Shown here piece after piece: positions 18,192 to 25,566 of a stretch of 64,000 nucleotides of DNA. The DNA lies in assembly GCA_016185065.1 (NCBI GenBank), contig JACPOL010000010.1:79744-143743 (forward strand), in the 5' to 3' direction. Under the pieces are notes generated by a model that was not told where the DNA came from, made no database searches, and saw only the letters and a list, made by a program, of their open reading frames with translations. The stretch's first letter is position 1. The number at the start of each line of letters is the position of its first letter. A program made the translations under genes and the position numbers. The stretch comes from Chlamydiales bacterium. GTDB taxonomy: Bacteria > Chlamydiota > Chlamydiia > Chlamydiales > Rhabdochlamydiaceae.

Positions 18192-18274
18192 GCTCGGATG
18201 GTGAAATGGTAGACACTGGAGACTTAAAATCTCCTCCCCGCAAGGGGGTGCAGGTTCGAGTCCTGTTCCGAGCA
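18192..18274 (+). tRNA. tRNA-Leu (anticodon UAA)
   Basis: 83 bases with acceptor stem GCTCGGA / TCCGAGC, discriminator A, D-arm, anticodon stem GGAGA-CTTAAAA-TCTCC giving anticodon TAA (Leu, UUA codons), a long variable arm CCCCGCAAGGGGG typical of a class II tRNA, and T-loop GGTTCGAGTCC. No CCA is encoded. Its last 74 bases are repeated exactly at 19604-19677, which makes this gene the probable attachment site of the small island that follows. Confidence 0.95.
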
Positions 18275-18282
18275 AGCAAAAG

Positions 18283-18307
18283 CCTGGCGTAAGCCAGGTT
18301 TTTTTTT
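18283..18307 (+). terminator. Intrinsic terminator after tRNA-Leu
   Basis: Stem CCTGGC-GTAA-GCCAGG followed by nine T residues, nine bases after the tRNA 3' end. Confidence 0.9.
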
Positions 18308-18409
18308 GCTCGGAAGCAAGCTTCTTCAAGTCAATGATTTGCATGCTTTTTTTGATTCAATCTGTTCGGCAATTGCAAAATAGTAACAAGCTATGTTAAG
18401 ATCTTTGCT

Positions 18410-18544
18410 GTGAAAACAATAAAATCGAAAAAACCTCTTTTTGAAGTGGTCAAGGACGCGGGGATCGCCTCTGCTCCTACGGCTTTTGTTTTCCGCAACA
18501 TTTCTCTCTCTTCTGTGCTGCTGATCCGCCCCACGGCGGAATAA
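18410..18544 (+). CDS. Possible small 44-residue ORF inside the tRNA-Leu island
   Basis: A GTG-initiated frame of 44 codons begins MKTIKSKKPLFEVVKDAGIA and continues SAPTAFVFRNISLSSVLLIRPTAE. No strong ribosome-binding site precedes it and no family is recognised. Otherwise the 375 bases between the tRNA terminator and the next gene contain only an AT-rich region with a small CCGACTT-GA-AAGTCGG hairpin near 18581-18596. I list it as a weak candidate only. Confidence 0.2.
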   Translation: MKTIKSKKPLFEVVKDAGIASAPTAFVFRNISLSSVLLIRPTAE

Positions 18545-18651
18545 TATTTAATCTTCTCACACTTTTTTGTTTCCGTAGCCCGACTTGAAAGTCGGTTATG
18601 TAAACACTCGTTTTATAAAAAATTTTTTAAATTATTTAAGGAGAAAAATAT

Positions 18652-19395
18652 ATGTCAGCAGCAACGTCTTCACCTGTCCAAAATGGACAGCCGTCAGGAG
18701 CGGTTTGGACAGCAGTAGCACCCTATGTAGTCCCCCCAATGGCAGCCTCAGCAGCAATTGTTCCTGTCTTCAGAGATATGATTGCTAAAAGCGCCCAGCA
18801 GAAGGGAGAGCCTATCCGTAAAATGTCACTTTATAGAGGAGTGATCGAGGGCATAAAGGCAGCGCCTACGGTTGGTGTCATTGTTGGAACGCAGATGATC
18901 GTTCAAAAAGCTGTAGAGAAGGCTCTTCTCGGAGATTCTGGCAAGGCGAGCTTCTCTTCGGCAATTGCGAGTTCAGCAATAGTTGGAGCAGTATCTGCAC
19001 CGGTGCTTCTTGTATTTAATGGTCAAACGATGGGCTATAGCGTAACAGAGTCTATCCGAAGATTCTCTTTCAAGCAGTGCTTTGCAATCGTCCTTCAAGA
19101 AACAGCTTTTGTAGGGGGCTTAAGTGTTGCGGATCGGTTAGCAGTCGTAATGAAAAAGCAGTTTGGCGATAACAAAGGAGTCGAGTACGCCGCTGCTTTT
19201 ACAACAGGGGCATTGGGTAGCCTTGCGGGGCATCCAGCAAACACTGTTGTGACTCGCGCCCAGAGTGGCATGAAGATCGATCACATCGGTCAGTTGATGT
19301 GGGGCGCTGCACGAAAAGCGCGTGCCATCGGATGTTTTTCGGTTTTTTACAAAGCTGGTAAAGAGCTCGGTCTTTACAGCGTGACCTTTAAATAG
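18652..19395 (+). CDS. Mitochondrial-carrier-like protein (tripartite repeat)
   Basis: A 247-residue membrane protein that begins at ATG 18652 after AAGGAG. Three similar segments follow with near-constant spacing. Each has a hydrophobic helix ending in a kink proline: Pro38 (AAIVPVFRDMIAK), Pro117 (AVSAPVLLVFNGQ) and Pro195 (AGHPANTVVTRAQ). After each comes an amphipathic stretch and a second helix. The last fits the carrier signature P-x-[DE]-x-x-[KR]-x-[RK]-x-Q with N and V substitutions. Mitochondrial carriers exchange nucleotides and metabolites and are eukaryotic; a bacterial case (Legionella LncP) is known as an effector. Here six helices are plausible, but the length is about 50 residues short of the usual 300. 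The gene is alone between tRNA-Leu repeats, suggesting transfer. Confidence 0.6.
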   Translation: MSAATSSPVQNGQPSGAVWTAVAPYVVPPMAASAAIVPVFRDMIAKSAQQKGEPIRKMSLYRGVIEGIKAAPTVGVIVGTQMIVQKAVEKALLGDSGKASFSSAIASSAIVGAVSAPVLLVFNGQTMGYSVTESIRRFSFKQCFAIVLQETAFVGGLSVADRLAVVMKKQFGDNKGVEYAAAFTTGALGSLAGHPANTVVTRAQSGMKIDHIGQLMWGAARKARAIGCFSVFYKAGKELGLYSVTFK

Positions 19396-19405
19396 TAGAT
19401 AACGG

Positions 19406-19438
19406 TTCACAGTCCATGCCTAAAACATGGACTGTGAA
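19406..19438 (+). terminator. Hairpin after the carrier-like gene
   Basis: A perfect 13-bp stem TTCACAGTCCATG / CATGGACTGTGAA with a 7-base loop lies 10 bases after the stop codon. The T-tract behind it is short (TTTCACTTC), so termination efficiency is uncertain. Confidence 0.6.
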
Positions 19439-19513
19439 TTTCACTTCAAGCCTCTTAAGAAAAATCTCCAAAAAGCACACAAGCGAATCTTGAGATACAA
19501 CCTGTTGAGAACA

Positions 19514-19603
19514 AATGGCGAAGTAGTGTTGAGCTTGCGCAATCTCAGGCTTTCTCGGGTCGCCGTTTTGCGCGATGAGGTAGCAGGCAAAGCGCGAGAG
19601 GTA
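19514..19603 (-). pseudogene. DinD/antirepressor-family fragment
   Basis: Read on the minus strand, 30 residues give YLSRFACYLIAQNGDPRKPE then IAQAQHYFAI. This matches the highly conserved block of DNA-damage-inducible protein D and related phage proteins (SRYACYLIAQNGDPRK..IA.AQ.YFA.Q) as I know it. Neither end continues as DinD. On one side the homology begins exactly where the tRNA-Leu repeat stops (19604), and on the other it degenerates after FAI. It is therefore a remnant cut at the island junction. Identity is from memory of the motif; no search was run. Confidence 0.55.
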
Positions 19604-19677
19604 GTGAAATGGTAGACACTGGAGACTTAAAATCTCCTCCCCGCAAGGGGGTGCAGGTTCGAGTCCTGTTCCGAGCA
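19604..19677 (+). repeat. 74-bp direct repeat of tRNA-Leu 3' part (probable att site)
   Basis: Identical over 74 bases to 18201-18274, from the D-arm through the discriminator A. The sequence upstream (GCGAGAGGTA) does not rebuild the acceptor 5' strand, so this copy cannot fold into a tRNA. A complete tRNA at one end and a 3' fragment at the other is the classic footprint of integration into the 3' end of a tRNA gene. The interval between copies is about 1.3 kb and holds no integrase. Confidence 0.85.
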
Positions 19678-19814
19678 TCTTTTCAGTCAAAATGCTAGTC
19701 AAAAAGCTGCTTTATTGTTATTACGTAAAAAAGCGTTCCGCCTTACAAATAAATAGTGAAGGTTTTCGGTTGCGTTATTGATCCAGAATTTAACAAACAG
19801 AGGCCGAAGCGAAA

Positions 19815-21182
19815 ATGAGAAGACTCTTTACGCTGATAGCGATCATAGCCCATTCGGCTGGCCTATTCGGAGCAACTGATAAGGCCTATGTTGCAAACTC
19901 GGGAAATAACAACGTAAGTGTAATCGACACGACGCTCAACACAGTTATCGCCACAGTGCCAGTAGGGAGCTTGCCTCTGTTTATCACGATCATTCCCGAT
20001 GGCACAGAAGCTTACGTCTCAAACTTTAATGGTGCTAGCGTTTCTGTGATCGACACAGCTACGGATGCTGTCATTGCAACTGTCGGTGTGGGGAGTCATC
20101 CTGGTGCTATCGCAGCTTCTCCGAACAGCTCGACAGTTTATGTGATCAACCGCGGAAGTAACAGTGTGAGCGTAATTGACACGACGACACATGCGGTTGT
20201 GGCCACAGTGAATATCGTCCCATCCAATCCTCCAGGGGAGTGGATTGCTATTACTCCGAATGGTGACACTGTTTACGTGGCAGGTCCCAACGATAACGTC
20301 ATCGATGCTATCGATACTACGACGAATACTGTTGTTGCAACGCCTACTCTGGGTGTAACGCCTGTTTTTTTCGCTATTACACCAAGCGGAAACAGAGTTT
20401 ATGTAGCCAACGAGGATAGTGACAATGTCAGCGTGGTTTCTACTGTAAGCAATACGGTGATTGCAACTGTGGATGTAGGAACACTACCTATCTTTGTTAA
20501 CGTCACGCCTCAGGGAAACAAGGTCTACGTTTCAAACCGTACCGACAGTAGCGTTAACGTCATTGATACCGCCACCAATCTGGTCATTGCAACAGTTGCC
20601 GTGGGTTCGGGGCCTGTTTATGGCGTGGTCACTCCAGATGGGACTAAACTCTTTATCCTAAATTCTTTTGGAACCACAGTGAGCGTAATCGATACAACAC
20701 TCGATGCTGTTGGCGATACAGTTTCTATAGCTGGCAATCCTCAATATGGTGCTGTTACGCCCGATGGATCAAAAGTTCTTATCACTGCAAACGATGACAA
20801 TACCTATGTCATCGATACGGCAACTGATGCAGTGATCGCGACGATCCCTGTTGGAAGCACCCCTCAGCAGGTTGCGATTATTCCCGCCTCTCAGAATACC
20901 GCTCCCGTTACACCAACGCTGATCAGTGCTAAGGCAAAAGCAAGCGTATTTCTCAGCGAGGCTGACTACTTTATCGTTCTTAAATGGAATCCTAGCGTGT
21001 CTGCTGGTGTTACGGAATATCGTATTTTAAGAGATGGAGTCCAGATTGGTACGGTCTCGAGCAGCGCGCCTCTGAAATTCGAAGACCATAACCGAAAAAA
21101 AGGAAAGAGCTATACGTATCAAGTCATCGCCGTCAGCAGCGGTGGAGAGAGCGCGCCTCTTTCGGTTACCATCAAAGCTTAG
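19815..21182 (+). CDS. Secreted YVTN beta-propeller protein with C-terminal Fn3 domain
   Basis: A 455-residue protein with an N-terminal signal peptide (MRRLFTLIAIIAHSAGLFGA). About eight tandem 42-residue repeats follow, of the type TVYVxNxxxxxVSVIDTxTxxVIATVxVGxxPxxxxxxP, the YVTN family that folds into a beta-propeller. Residues about 365-455 resemble a fibronectin type III domain (AKAKASVFLSEADYFIVLKWNPSVSAGVTEYRILRDG in segments, ending VIAVSSGGESAPLSVTIKA). Such proteins are surface or periplasmic binding modules, and no catalytic residues can be named. It lies directly beyond the tRNA-Leu island. The high repeat identity suggests recent internal duplication. Confidence 0.85.
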   Translation: MRRLFTLIAIIAHSAGLFGATDKAYVANSGNNNVSVIDTTLNTVIATVPVGSLPLFITIIPDGTEAYVSNFNGASVSVIDTATDAVIATVGVGSHPGAIAASPNSSTVYVINRGSNSVSVIDTTTHAVVATVNIVPSNPPGEWIAITPNGDTVYVAGPNDNVIDAIDTTTNTVVATPTLGVTPVFFAITPSGNRVYVANEDSDNVSVVSTVSNTVIATVDVGTLPIFVNVTPQGNKVYVSNRTDSSVNVIDTATNLVIATVAVGSGPVYGVVTPDGTKLFILNSFGTTVSVIDTTLDAVGDTVSIAGNPQYGAVTPDGSKVLITANDDNTYVIDTATDAVIATIPVGSTPQQVAIIPASQNTAPVTPTLISAKAKASVFLSEADYFIVLKWNPSVSAGVTEYRILRDGVQIGTVSSSAPLKFEDHNRKKGKSYTYQVIAVSSGGESAPLSVTIKA

Positions 21183-21340
21183 AAAAGCGCTTCCTTCTTT
21201 GACTGAACGAAGAGAGGTCCCTGGAGAGGTGATGGCAAAAATCCCGCTGGCCGCTTTTTTGCGCTTTAAAGAACTCCTTCCTAAAGAAAGGGGATTCTCT
21301 TCGGCTTAAGGATAAGAGAGAATAGGAATCCCGCTAAAGA

Positions 21341-21360
21341 CTCGGCCCTGAAGAGCCGAG
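21341..21360 (+). terminator. Weak hairpin in the 180-bp gap after the YVTN gene
   Basis: CTCGGC-CCTGAAGA-GCCGAG stem without a T-tract. Just upstream, 21290-21332, GGGATTCTCTT and AGAGAATAGGAATCCC form an imperfect second stem. Either may reduce read-through into the next gene. There is no coding evidence in this stretch. Confidence 0.3.
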
Positions 21361-21385
21361 ATTGTGGCGAGGGGCCGTTCAAAAC

Positions 21386-21874
21386 ATGGAAGTCTCATTG
21401 AAGCAGAATAGACGCCACCTCCTTTTTAATTTAGCAATCATACTCAAGGGGATAGATGGTCTTCTCGAATTTGTTGGAGGGCTTTTTTTTGTTTTCTTGA
21501 AAAAGCAGGGTGTCTTGGATTCTATCTCAAAAGTTCTTCACTATAACCTATTTAAAATATCGAACGAGAGTGTTTTGGATTTTGTTGATTACATGTCTCA
21601 AATGCTGTCGACAAGTACCTTCATTTTTATATCAGCTATTCTGATAGGAAATGGGGTTGTAAAAATGCTCGTTTCTGTTGGCCTGCTACTTCGAAAGTTT
21701 TTAGCTTTTATTGTAGCTATAGTGTTCTTAATGCTTCTATTGGTGTATCAAATCGTAGAGTGTTTTTATACCCCCTCTCTGGTCTTAGATATGTTTACAC
21801 TCTTCGAAGCGCTAGTGATCTATGTAATTTGGAGAGAGTATCGCTACTTAAAGAGAACCAGAGGGTTTAGGTGA
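21386..21874 (+). CDS. DUF2127-type small membrane protein
   Basis: About 162 residues from ATG 21386. An in-frame TTG at 21362 is possible but lacks a better ribosome site. The pattern LLFNLAIILKGIDGLLEFVGGLFFVF, then a cytoplasmic stretch, FIFISAILIGNGVVKMLVSVGLLL, FIVAIVFLMLLLVYQIVECFYTPSLVLDMFTLFEALVIYVIWREYRYLK is that of the DUF2127 family (four helices, conserved K-G-x-D-G, HG/NG-x-VK and WREY). The function is unknown. Its 3' end overlaps the convergent folA gene by 27 bp. Confidence 0.75.
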   Translation: MEVSLKQNRRHLLFNLAIILKGIDGLLEFVGGLFFVFLKKQGVLDSISKVLHYNLFKISNESVLDFVDYMSQMLSTSTFIFISAILIGNGVVKMLVSVGLLLRKFLAFIVAIVFLMLLLVYQIVECFYTPSLVLDMFTLFEALVIYVIWREYRYLKRTRGFR

Positions 21875-22414
21875 TCGATAAGAGATTTTATATTTTGCTA
21901 TCGATAGTTCTTCGAGGTGTTCACTGCTTTCTTGAAGTGCAGACTCTAAGAATTTGAGGGGAAAGAGGGTCTCTCCCGGATAGGACTTCTCCACATGCGT
22001 GATGAGGGCGTATTCGATCAGGCTCTCATTAAAGAAGAGATCGAATATCTCCGATCCGCCAATGACAAACTGAGTTTTTTCTAGGAGGTGCCTATTTTCA
22101 GAATAGGCCTTTGCAAGCTCCTCTAATCCCCCAACAGGTGTTGCGTGGGCTGGATCTACGCTGTTGCTTCTTGTGAATACAAAGCTCGTCCGCCCCTCAA
22201 AGGCGCGAGGGGGCATGGAGAGGTATGTCTTGTATCCCATGACCATCACATGACCCAGAGTCGACCTTCGGAAGTGGTGCAAATCCTCTGGGTAGTGCCA
22301 CGGGAGGGTTCCGTCTCTCCCCATGATCCCATTTGGATCGCAGGCGGCAATGGCTGTAAATTTTGGCAACAAGGGCATGTGAAGTTTAGAGGGTGTCTGC
22401 AAAGGCAGCAACAT
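21848..22414 (-). CDS. folA: Dihydrofolate reductase
   Basis: Reduces dihydrofolate to tetrahydrofolate with NADPH. Key features are FTAIAACDPNGIMGRDGTLPWHYPEDLHHFR (substrate and nicotinamide site, with Trp of the PW motif and the acidic Asp/Glu position at PEDL), VMVMGYKTYLSMP (MGRKT-like), and FVIGGSEIFDLFF (GG.xxY-like nucleotide loop). 188 residues from the upstream ATG. An internal ATG at 22378 (MPLLPKFTAIAA) would match the usual family start better; neither has a strong ribosome site. It is convergent with the DUF2127 gene and divergent from the hydrolase. Confidence 0.92.
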   Translation of the reverse strand: MLLPLQTPSKLHMPLLPKFTAIAACDPNGIMGRDGTLPWHYPEDLHHFRRSTLGHVMVMGYKTYLSMPPRAFEGRTSFVFTRSNSVDPAHATPVGGLEELAKAYSENRHLLEKTQFVIGGSEIFDLFFNESLIEYALITHVEKSYPGETLFPLKFLESALQESSEHLEELSIAKYKISYRSPKPSGSL

Positions 22415-22426
22415 GCTTTTTTAGTC

Positions 22427-22507
22427 TTTTCGGCAGACTTTAAATTGTCTTTCTTAGCCTACTTTCTCAAGTATGTCCTGCGAAAGACAATTTAAATTCT
22501 GCCAAAA
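22427..22507. repeat. Inverted repeat between folA and the hydrolase gene
   Basis: About 26-bp arms: TTTTCGGCAGACTTTAAATT... at 22427-22453 and its near complement ending ...TTTAAATTCTGCCAAAA at 22482-22507, with a 28-base loop. It lies in the divergent promoter region of two genes, so it is not a terminator. It could be an operator pair or a small mobile remnant. Confidence 0.6.
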
Positions 22508-22542
22508 ACTCTTAAAAAATCAAAGTTTCTGACTTTGCAGCT

Positions 22543-23169
22543 GTGATGTATGTTGTCAGTTGCATACTCTCTGAGCCGATCAGCACTCTCAGAGCCTTCT
22601 TCGAATGGCTTATCTATGGCTGGGGAGGAGAGCCCCACTTCTCAGGGGTGAACCCAACAGCGATCACGGAAGAGCAGCGCCGCTTTAACCCGGTTCTCTG
22701 CCTGCATGGTAACTACAATAGTCCAGCGTCTTTCACGAGTATCGCTGCAGCTTTTCAAGAAGATCCCCACTACCATCCCGCTGTTTTTACGGTCAGCCTT
22801 CCGCATGGGGAAATAACCGCAGAAGATAGGAACATTATCAATACAAAAATGGCGCAGATTCGGGCTCTTTTTGGATCCCGGGTAGAGATAGACCTAATCG
22901 GCCACTCGCGTGGGGGTGCTCTTGCATACGAGAGAGATGGGCAGCTAGGAGTGGGCCGCGTGATACTTCTCGGCACTAGGGAGCATGGCAATTGGAATAG
23001 AGCTTTTTCCATTCACGGCACCTATGATAATCTCATTGGACAGCGAGATACACAGCTCCTTGCAAGAAGGGCGCTCTCAAATCCAGAACACATCCAGATG
23101 CTGCAGGTGGGCCACACAGGCCTGCTCTTCGCAGCTGGCCCTCAGATCATTAGGAATCTATCTAGTTAA
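22543..23169 (+). CDS. Alpha/beta-hydrolase, lipase-like
   Basis: A 208-residue putative serine hydrolase. PVLCLHGNYNSPASF at about 50-64 gives the HG oxyanion-hole motif, and IDLIGHSRGGALAY at about 115-128 is the nucleophile elbow (G-H-S-R-G). The acid may be Asp in GTYDNLIGQRD, and the catalytic His is probably in LQVGHTGLLFA near the end. The N-terminus (MMYVVSCILSEPISTLRAFFEWLIYGWGGE) is hydrophobic and could anchor it in a membrane. Start GTG 22543 or ATG 22546. The substrate is unknown. Confidence 0.75.
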   Translation: MMYVVSCILSEPISTLRAFFEWLIYGWGGEPHFSGVNPTAITEEQRRFNPVLCLHGNYNSPASFTSIAAAFQEDPHYHPAVFTVSLPHGEITAEDRNIINTKMAQIRALFGSRVEIDLIGHSRGGALAYERDGQLGVGRVILLGTREHGNWNRAFSIHGTYDNLIGQRDTQLLARRALSNPEHIQMLQVGHTGLLFAAGPQIIRNLSS

Positions 23170-23234
23170 ATCCTCTTGTTGAAAATTTCCAAAAGAAGAA
23201 GACTATTTGTCTCTAAGTATAGGGCTGAAAAGAG

Positions 23235-23873
23235 ATGGGTCCAGATCCTCGCACAATTTACCCCATAAAAGAGTACAAGGGCGCGGTGTTTTTAAAGCCT
23301 TTTGTGAAGGCTAGCAACATTCACGTCGGCGAATATACCTACTTCGACGATCGCAGGCATGGTCCTGAGAAGTTTGAGGAGTATAACGTCTTGTACAACT
23401 ACGACTTTGCAAAAGTGAAGCTCGTCATCGGGAAGTTCTGTGCAATAGCTGCGGAGACGCGCTTCATCATGACAGGAGATCACAAGCTCGATGCGATCAG
23501 CACCTACCCATTTCCGATATTTGGAGAGGGTTGGGAGAGCGCCTTCAATGTCTACGATCTTCCTGTAAAAGGAGATATCTTGGTGGGCCACGACGTCTGG
23601 TTCGGTTACGATAGCCTAGTGAAAAATGGGGTGACAATTGGAAATGGGGCGATCATTGCAGCGCGCGCTGTCGTCGTTAAGGATGTGCCCGCCTACTCTA
23701 TCGTCGCCGGAAACCCTGCGAAAGTTGTGAAGATGCGCTTTGATGAGAAGACGATCGCGCGCCTTCAAAAGATCGCCTGGTGGGATTGGGAGATCGAGAA
23801 GATTAATCAGAATTTAAAATTGATCTGCAATCTCGATGTAGATCGTTTAGAAGAAGCAAGTCTAAAAAAATAA
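23235..23873 (+). CDS. Hexapeptide-repeat acetyltransferase, CatB/Vat (XAT) family
   Basis: Acetyl-CoA-dependent O-acetyltransferase of the xenobiotic class that includes CatB chloramphenicol and Vat streptogramin enzymes. Residues 60-85 contain KLVIGKFCAIAAETRFIMTGDHKLDAIST, with the catalytic His in GDH. The left-handed helix is ILVGHDVWFGYDSLVKNGVTIGNGAIIAARAVVVKDVPAYSIVAGNPAKVVKMRF, and the C-terminus has the usual WWDWEIEKI. 212 residues match the family. It could inactivate an antibiotic or modify a sugar; context does not decide. Confidence 0.85.
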   Translation: MGPDPRTIYPIKEYKGAVFLKPFVKASNIHVGEYTYFDDRRHGPEKFEEYNVLYNYDFAKVKLVIGKFCAIAAETRFIMTGDHKLDAISTYPFPIFGEGWESAFNVYDLPVKGDILVGHDVWFGYDSLVKNGVTIGNGAIIAARAVVVKDVPAYSIVAGNPAKVVKMRFDEKTIARLQKIAWWDWEIEKINQNLKLICNLDVDRLEEASLKK

Positions 23874-23888
23874 CACCCGCTTAAGTTT

Positions 23889-25034
23889 ATGTTTCTCATT
23901 GCAACTGCTATTACTTTTATCGCCTGTCACGGCGGGCCGGCCGACCACTTCGCGACATTTGCGGAGAAGCTAAAAGAAGAGGGCCATCAGGTTCGGGTAT
24001 ACGCGTCGGGGCCTGCGTTAAAGAAGTTTGAGGAGCGTCATGTCGATGTTGCGCTCACCTTTAATGCCGAGGGGCTCTCAAAAGAAGAAGGGAGTCTTCT
24101 TGCAGCGCAGATCGCAAGAAGCTGCAATAAGACAGAGCTCGTCATTACCGATGTCGGCCACTCTTTTGATCTGACTCTTCAGAAGGCTCTAGCGGAAGAG
24201 GCTCCCAGTGCTACGCGCGCTGCCTACTATGACAATCCAGAGCCCTATGTACCGGGAGGCTATTCTAAAGTTGCGGCTGAAGTCGTGCTCGCTGCACAGA
24301 GAGTTCTATTTGCAAATGCGAATCTCGCATCTCAGCCTATCTACTCTGAGAGGGATCAAGAGGTGAAGCTGCCCCCGGAAAAGAGGATTGGCGTTGGCTA
24401 CTATCCCACCGAGCAAGCTGAAAAGGTCGCGGCAAAACGTGCAGAGAGCGGGCGCAAAATGCGCGTTGAATTCTTTGCTCAAAATGCATTGAAAGAGAGG
24501 GGGCAGAAGCTGCTAGTCTACTTCGGAGGAAATAATGAGGAGTATTTTTCCCGCGCTCTTCCCGCACTTCTCCGTTTAATCGATGAAGGGATGGAGCAGA
24601 AAGACCTATCGAACATCGTGCTTGTACTTCAGCAGCACCCGGGAGCTAAGAGTAAAAATCTGGATAGGCGCGCATTTGAAGCTTGGATCGAACGGAGCGG
24701 CGCAAAGACGAGAGCTCCGAAGGTGATCATCTCCGATCGAAGCTCTGATGAGATGCAGCTGGTTGCAGATGCAGCACTCTACTATCAGACGAGCATGGGC
24801 CCCCTATTTGCGCTGGCTGGCATCCCCACAATTCAGGTGGGTCATGAGAGATACGAAGATATTCTTGTTCGAGGTGGAGTCTCTCCCTCAATTACAAATG
24901 CTGCAGAGCTAATCAAAGCCATTGCACAAGTAGATCCTCAGCCACTTTCAAATGAGAGGCGCAGAGGGCTTTTTGCAAGTTTAGGCATAAGAGATAACTG
25001 GAATGAAACAATCGCACTGGGAGAAGTGAGATGA
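23889..25034 (+). CDS. Glycosyltransferase-like protein (GT-B type), uncertain
   Basis: 381 residues with no firm family. The N-terminus ITFIACHGGPADHFATFAEKLKEEGHQVRVYASGPA resembles the first Rossmann domain of GT-B enzymes (Gly-rich loop, then a strand after EGH.V). The second half has LLVYFGGNNEEYFSRALPALLRLI and VVLQQHPGAKSK, then DAALYYQTSMGPLFALAGIPTIQVGHERYEDILV. That order, a displaced EE/QTS..P.FA..GIP segment, is typical of nucleotide-sugar binding in MurG-like or UGT-like proteins. It ends with an ATGA overlap with the MORN gene. No signal peptide cleavage site is evident despite the hydrophobic start. Confidence 0.5.
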   Translation: MFLIATAITFIACHGGPADHFATFAEKLKEEGHQVRVYASGPALKKFEERHVDVALTFNAEGLSKEEGSLLAAQIARSCNKTELVITDVGHSFDLTLQKALAEEAPSATRAAYYDNPEPYVPGGYSKVAAEVVLAAQRVLFANANLASQPIYSERDQEVKLPPEKRIGVGYYPTEQAEKVAAKRAESGRKMRVEFFAQNALKERGQKLLVYFGGNNEEYFSRALPALLRLIDEGMEQKDLSNIVLVLQQHPGAKSKNLDRRAFEAWIERSGAKTRAPKVIISDRSSDEMQLVADAALYYQTSMGPLFALAGIPTIQVGHERYEDILVRGGVSPSITNAAELIKAIAQVDPQPLSNERRRGLFASLGIRDNWNETIALGEVR

Positions 25035-25549
25035 TAGGAGTAGGCGGAGTTACAGGAGCAGGTCAGCAGCCTTATGGATTTGGAGCTGGAGCAGGAGCAG
25101 GAGTCCAAGATGGCAAAGCAGCGGAAGGTAAAGATGATCTAAAAAACTATGTTTCCGTAAGCGATACCAACGATCTCCGTCTAGAAGATGGAGGCAGGTA
25201 CAAGGGAGAGACTGAAATTGTTGGAGCAGCTCGTCTTCCTCACGGAAAAGGATTTTTAATCTATGCCAATGGAGATCAGTGTGATGGCGCTTTTATATAT
25301 GGCAGAAAAGAGGGGTTTTGTAAATACACGTGGGTCATGACGGGGGATGTTTATGAGGGCCAGTTTTTTAATGATAAGCAGACCGAGGGAACCTTGACTT
25401 TTGAAGCAGGCAAGAAGAGGTTTGTAGGAACGTTCAAAAATGGAGACCCAGATGTAGGAGAGCTCTACCCAGATTTTAAAAATAAACCCACCCACAAAGT
25501 AAAATATGAGAAGAAGCCGCCAGAAGGCGCCGGCTGCATTCTGTGTTAA
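25031..25549 (+). CDS. MORN-repeat protein with C-terminal CaaX-like motif
   Basis: A 172-residue protein. The Gly/Ala-rich N-terminus carries a GFGAGAGAGV run at about 17-26. Residues 58-150 contain three to four MORN-type units (YKGETEIVGAARLPHGKGFLIYANGDQCDGAF, then YGRKEGFCKYTWVMTGDVYEGQF and TEGTLTFEAGKKRFVGTF). MORN repeats bind phospholipids or proteins and are common in eukaryotic signalling proteins and in secreted effectors. The last four residues are C-I-L-C after a Lys/Pro-rich linker (KYEKKPPEGAG), matching a CaaX box that host prenyltransferases could modify. Prenylation is inference. It overlaps the previous gene by 4 bp (ATGA). Confidence 0.75.
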   Translation: MIGVGGVTGAGQQPYGFGAGAGAGVQDGKAAEGKDDLKNYVSVSDTNDLRLEDGGRYKGETEIVGAARLPHGKGFLIYANGDQCDGAFIYGRKEGFCKYTWVMTGDVYEGQFFNDKQTEGTLTFEAGKKRFVGTFKNGDPDVGELYPDFKNKPTHKVKYEKKPPEGAGCILC

Positions 25550-25566
25550 CAAAAAAGGATACGAAT

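Noticed and set aside
19604..19677. Second functional tRNA-Leu
   Set aside because: The 5' acceptor strand (GCGAGAG) cannot pair with TCCGAGC, and the first bases of the tRNA are replaced.
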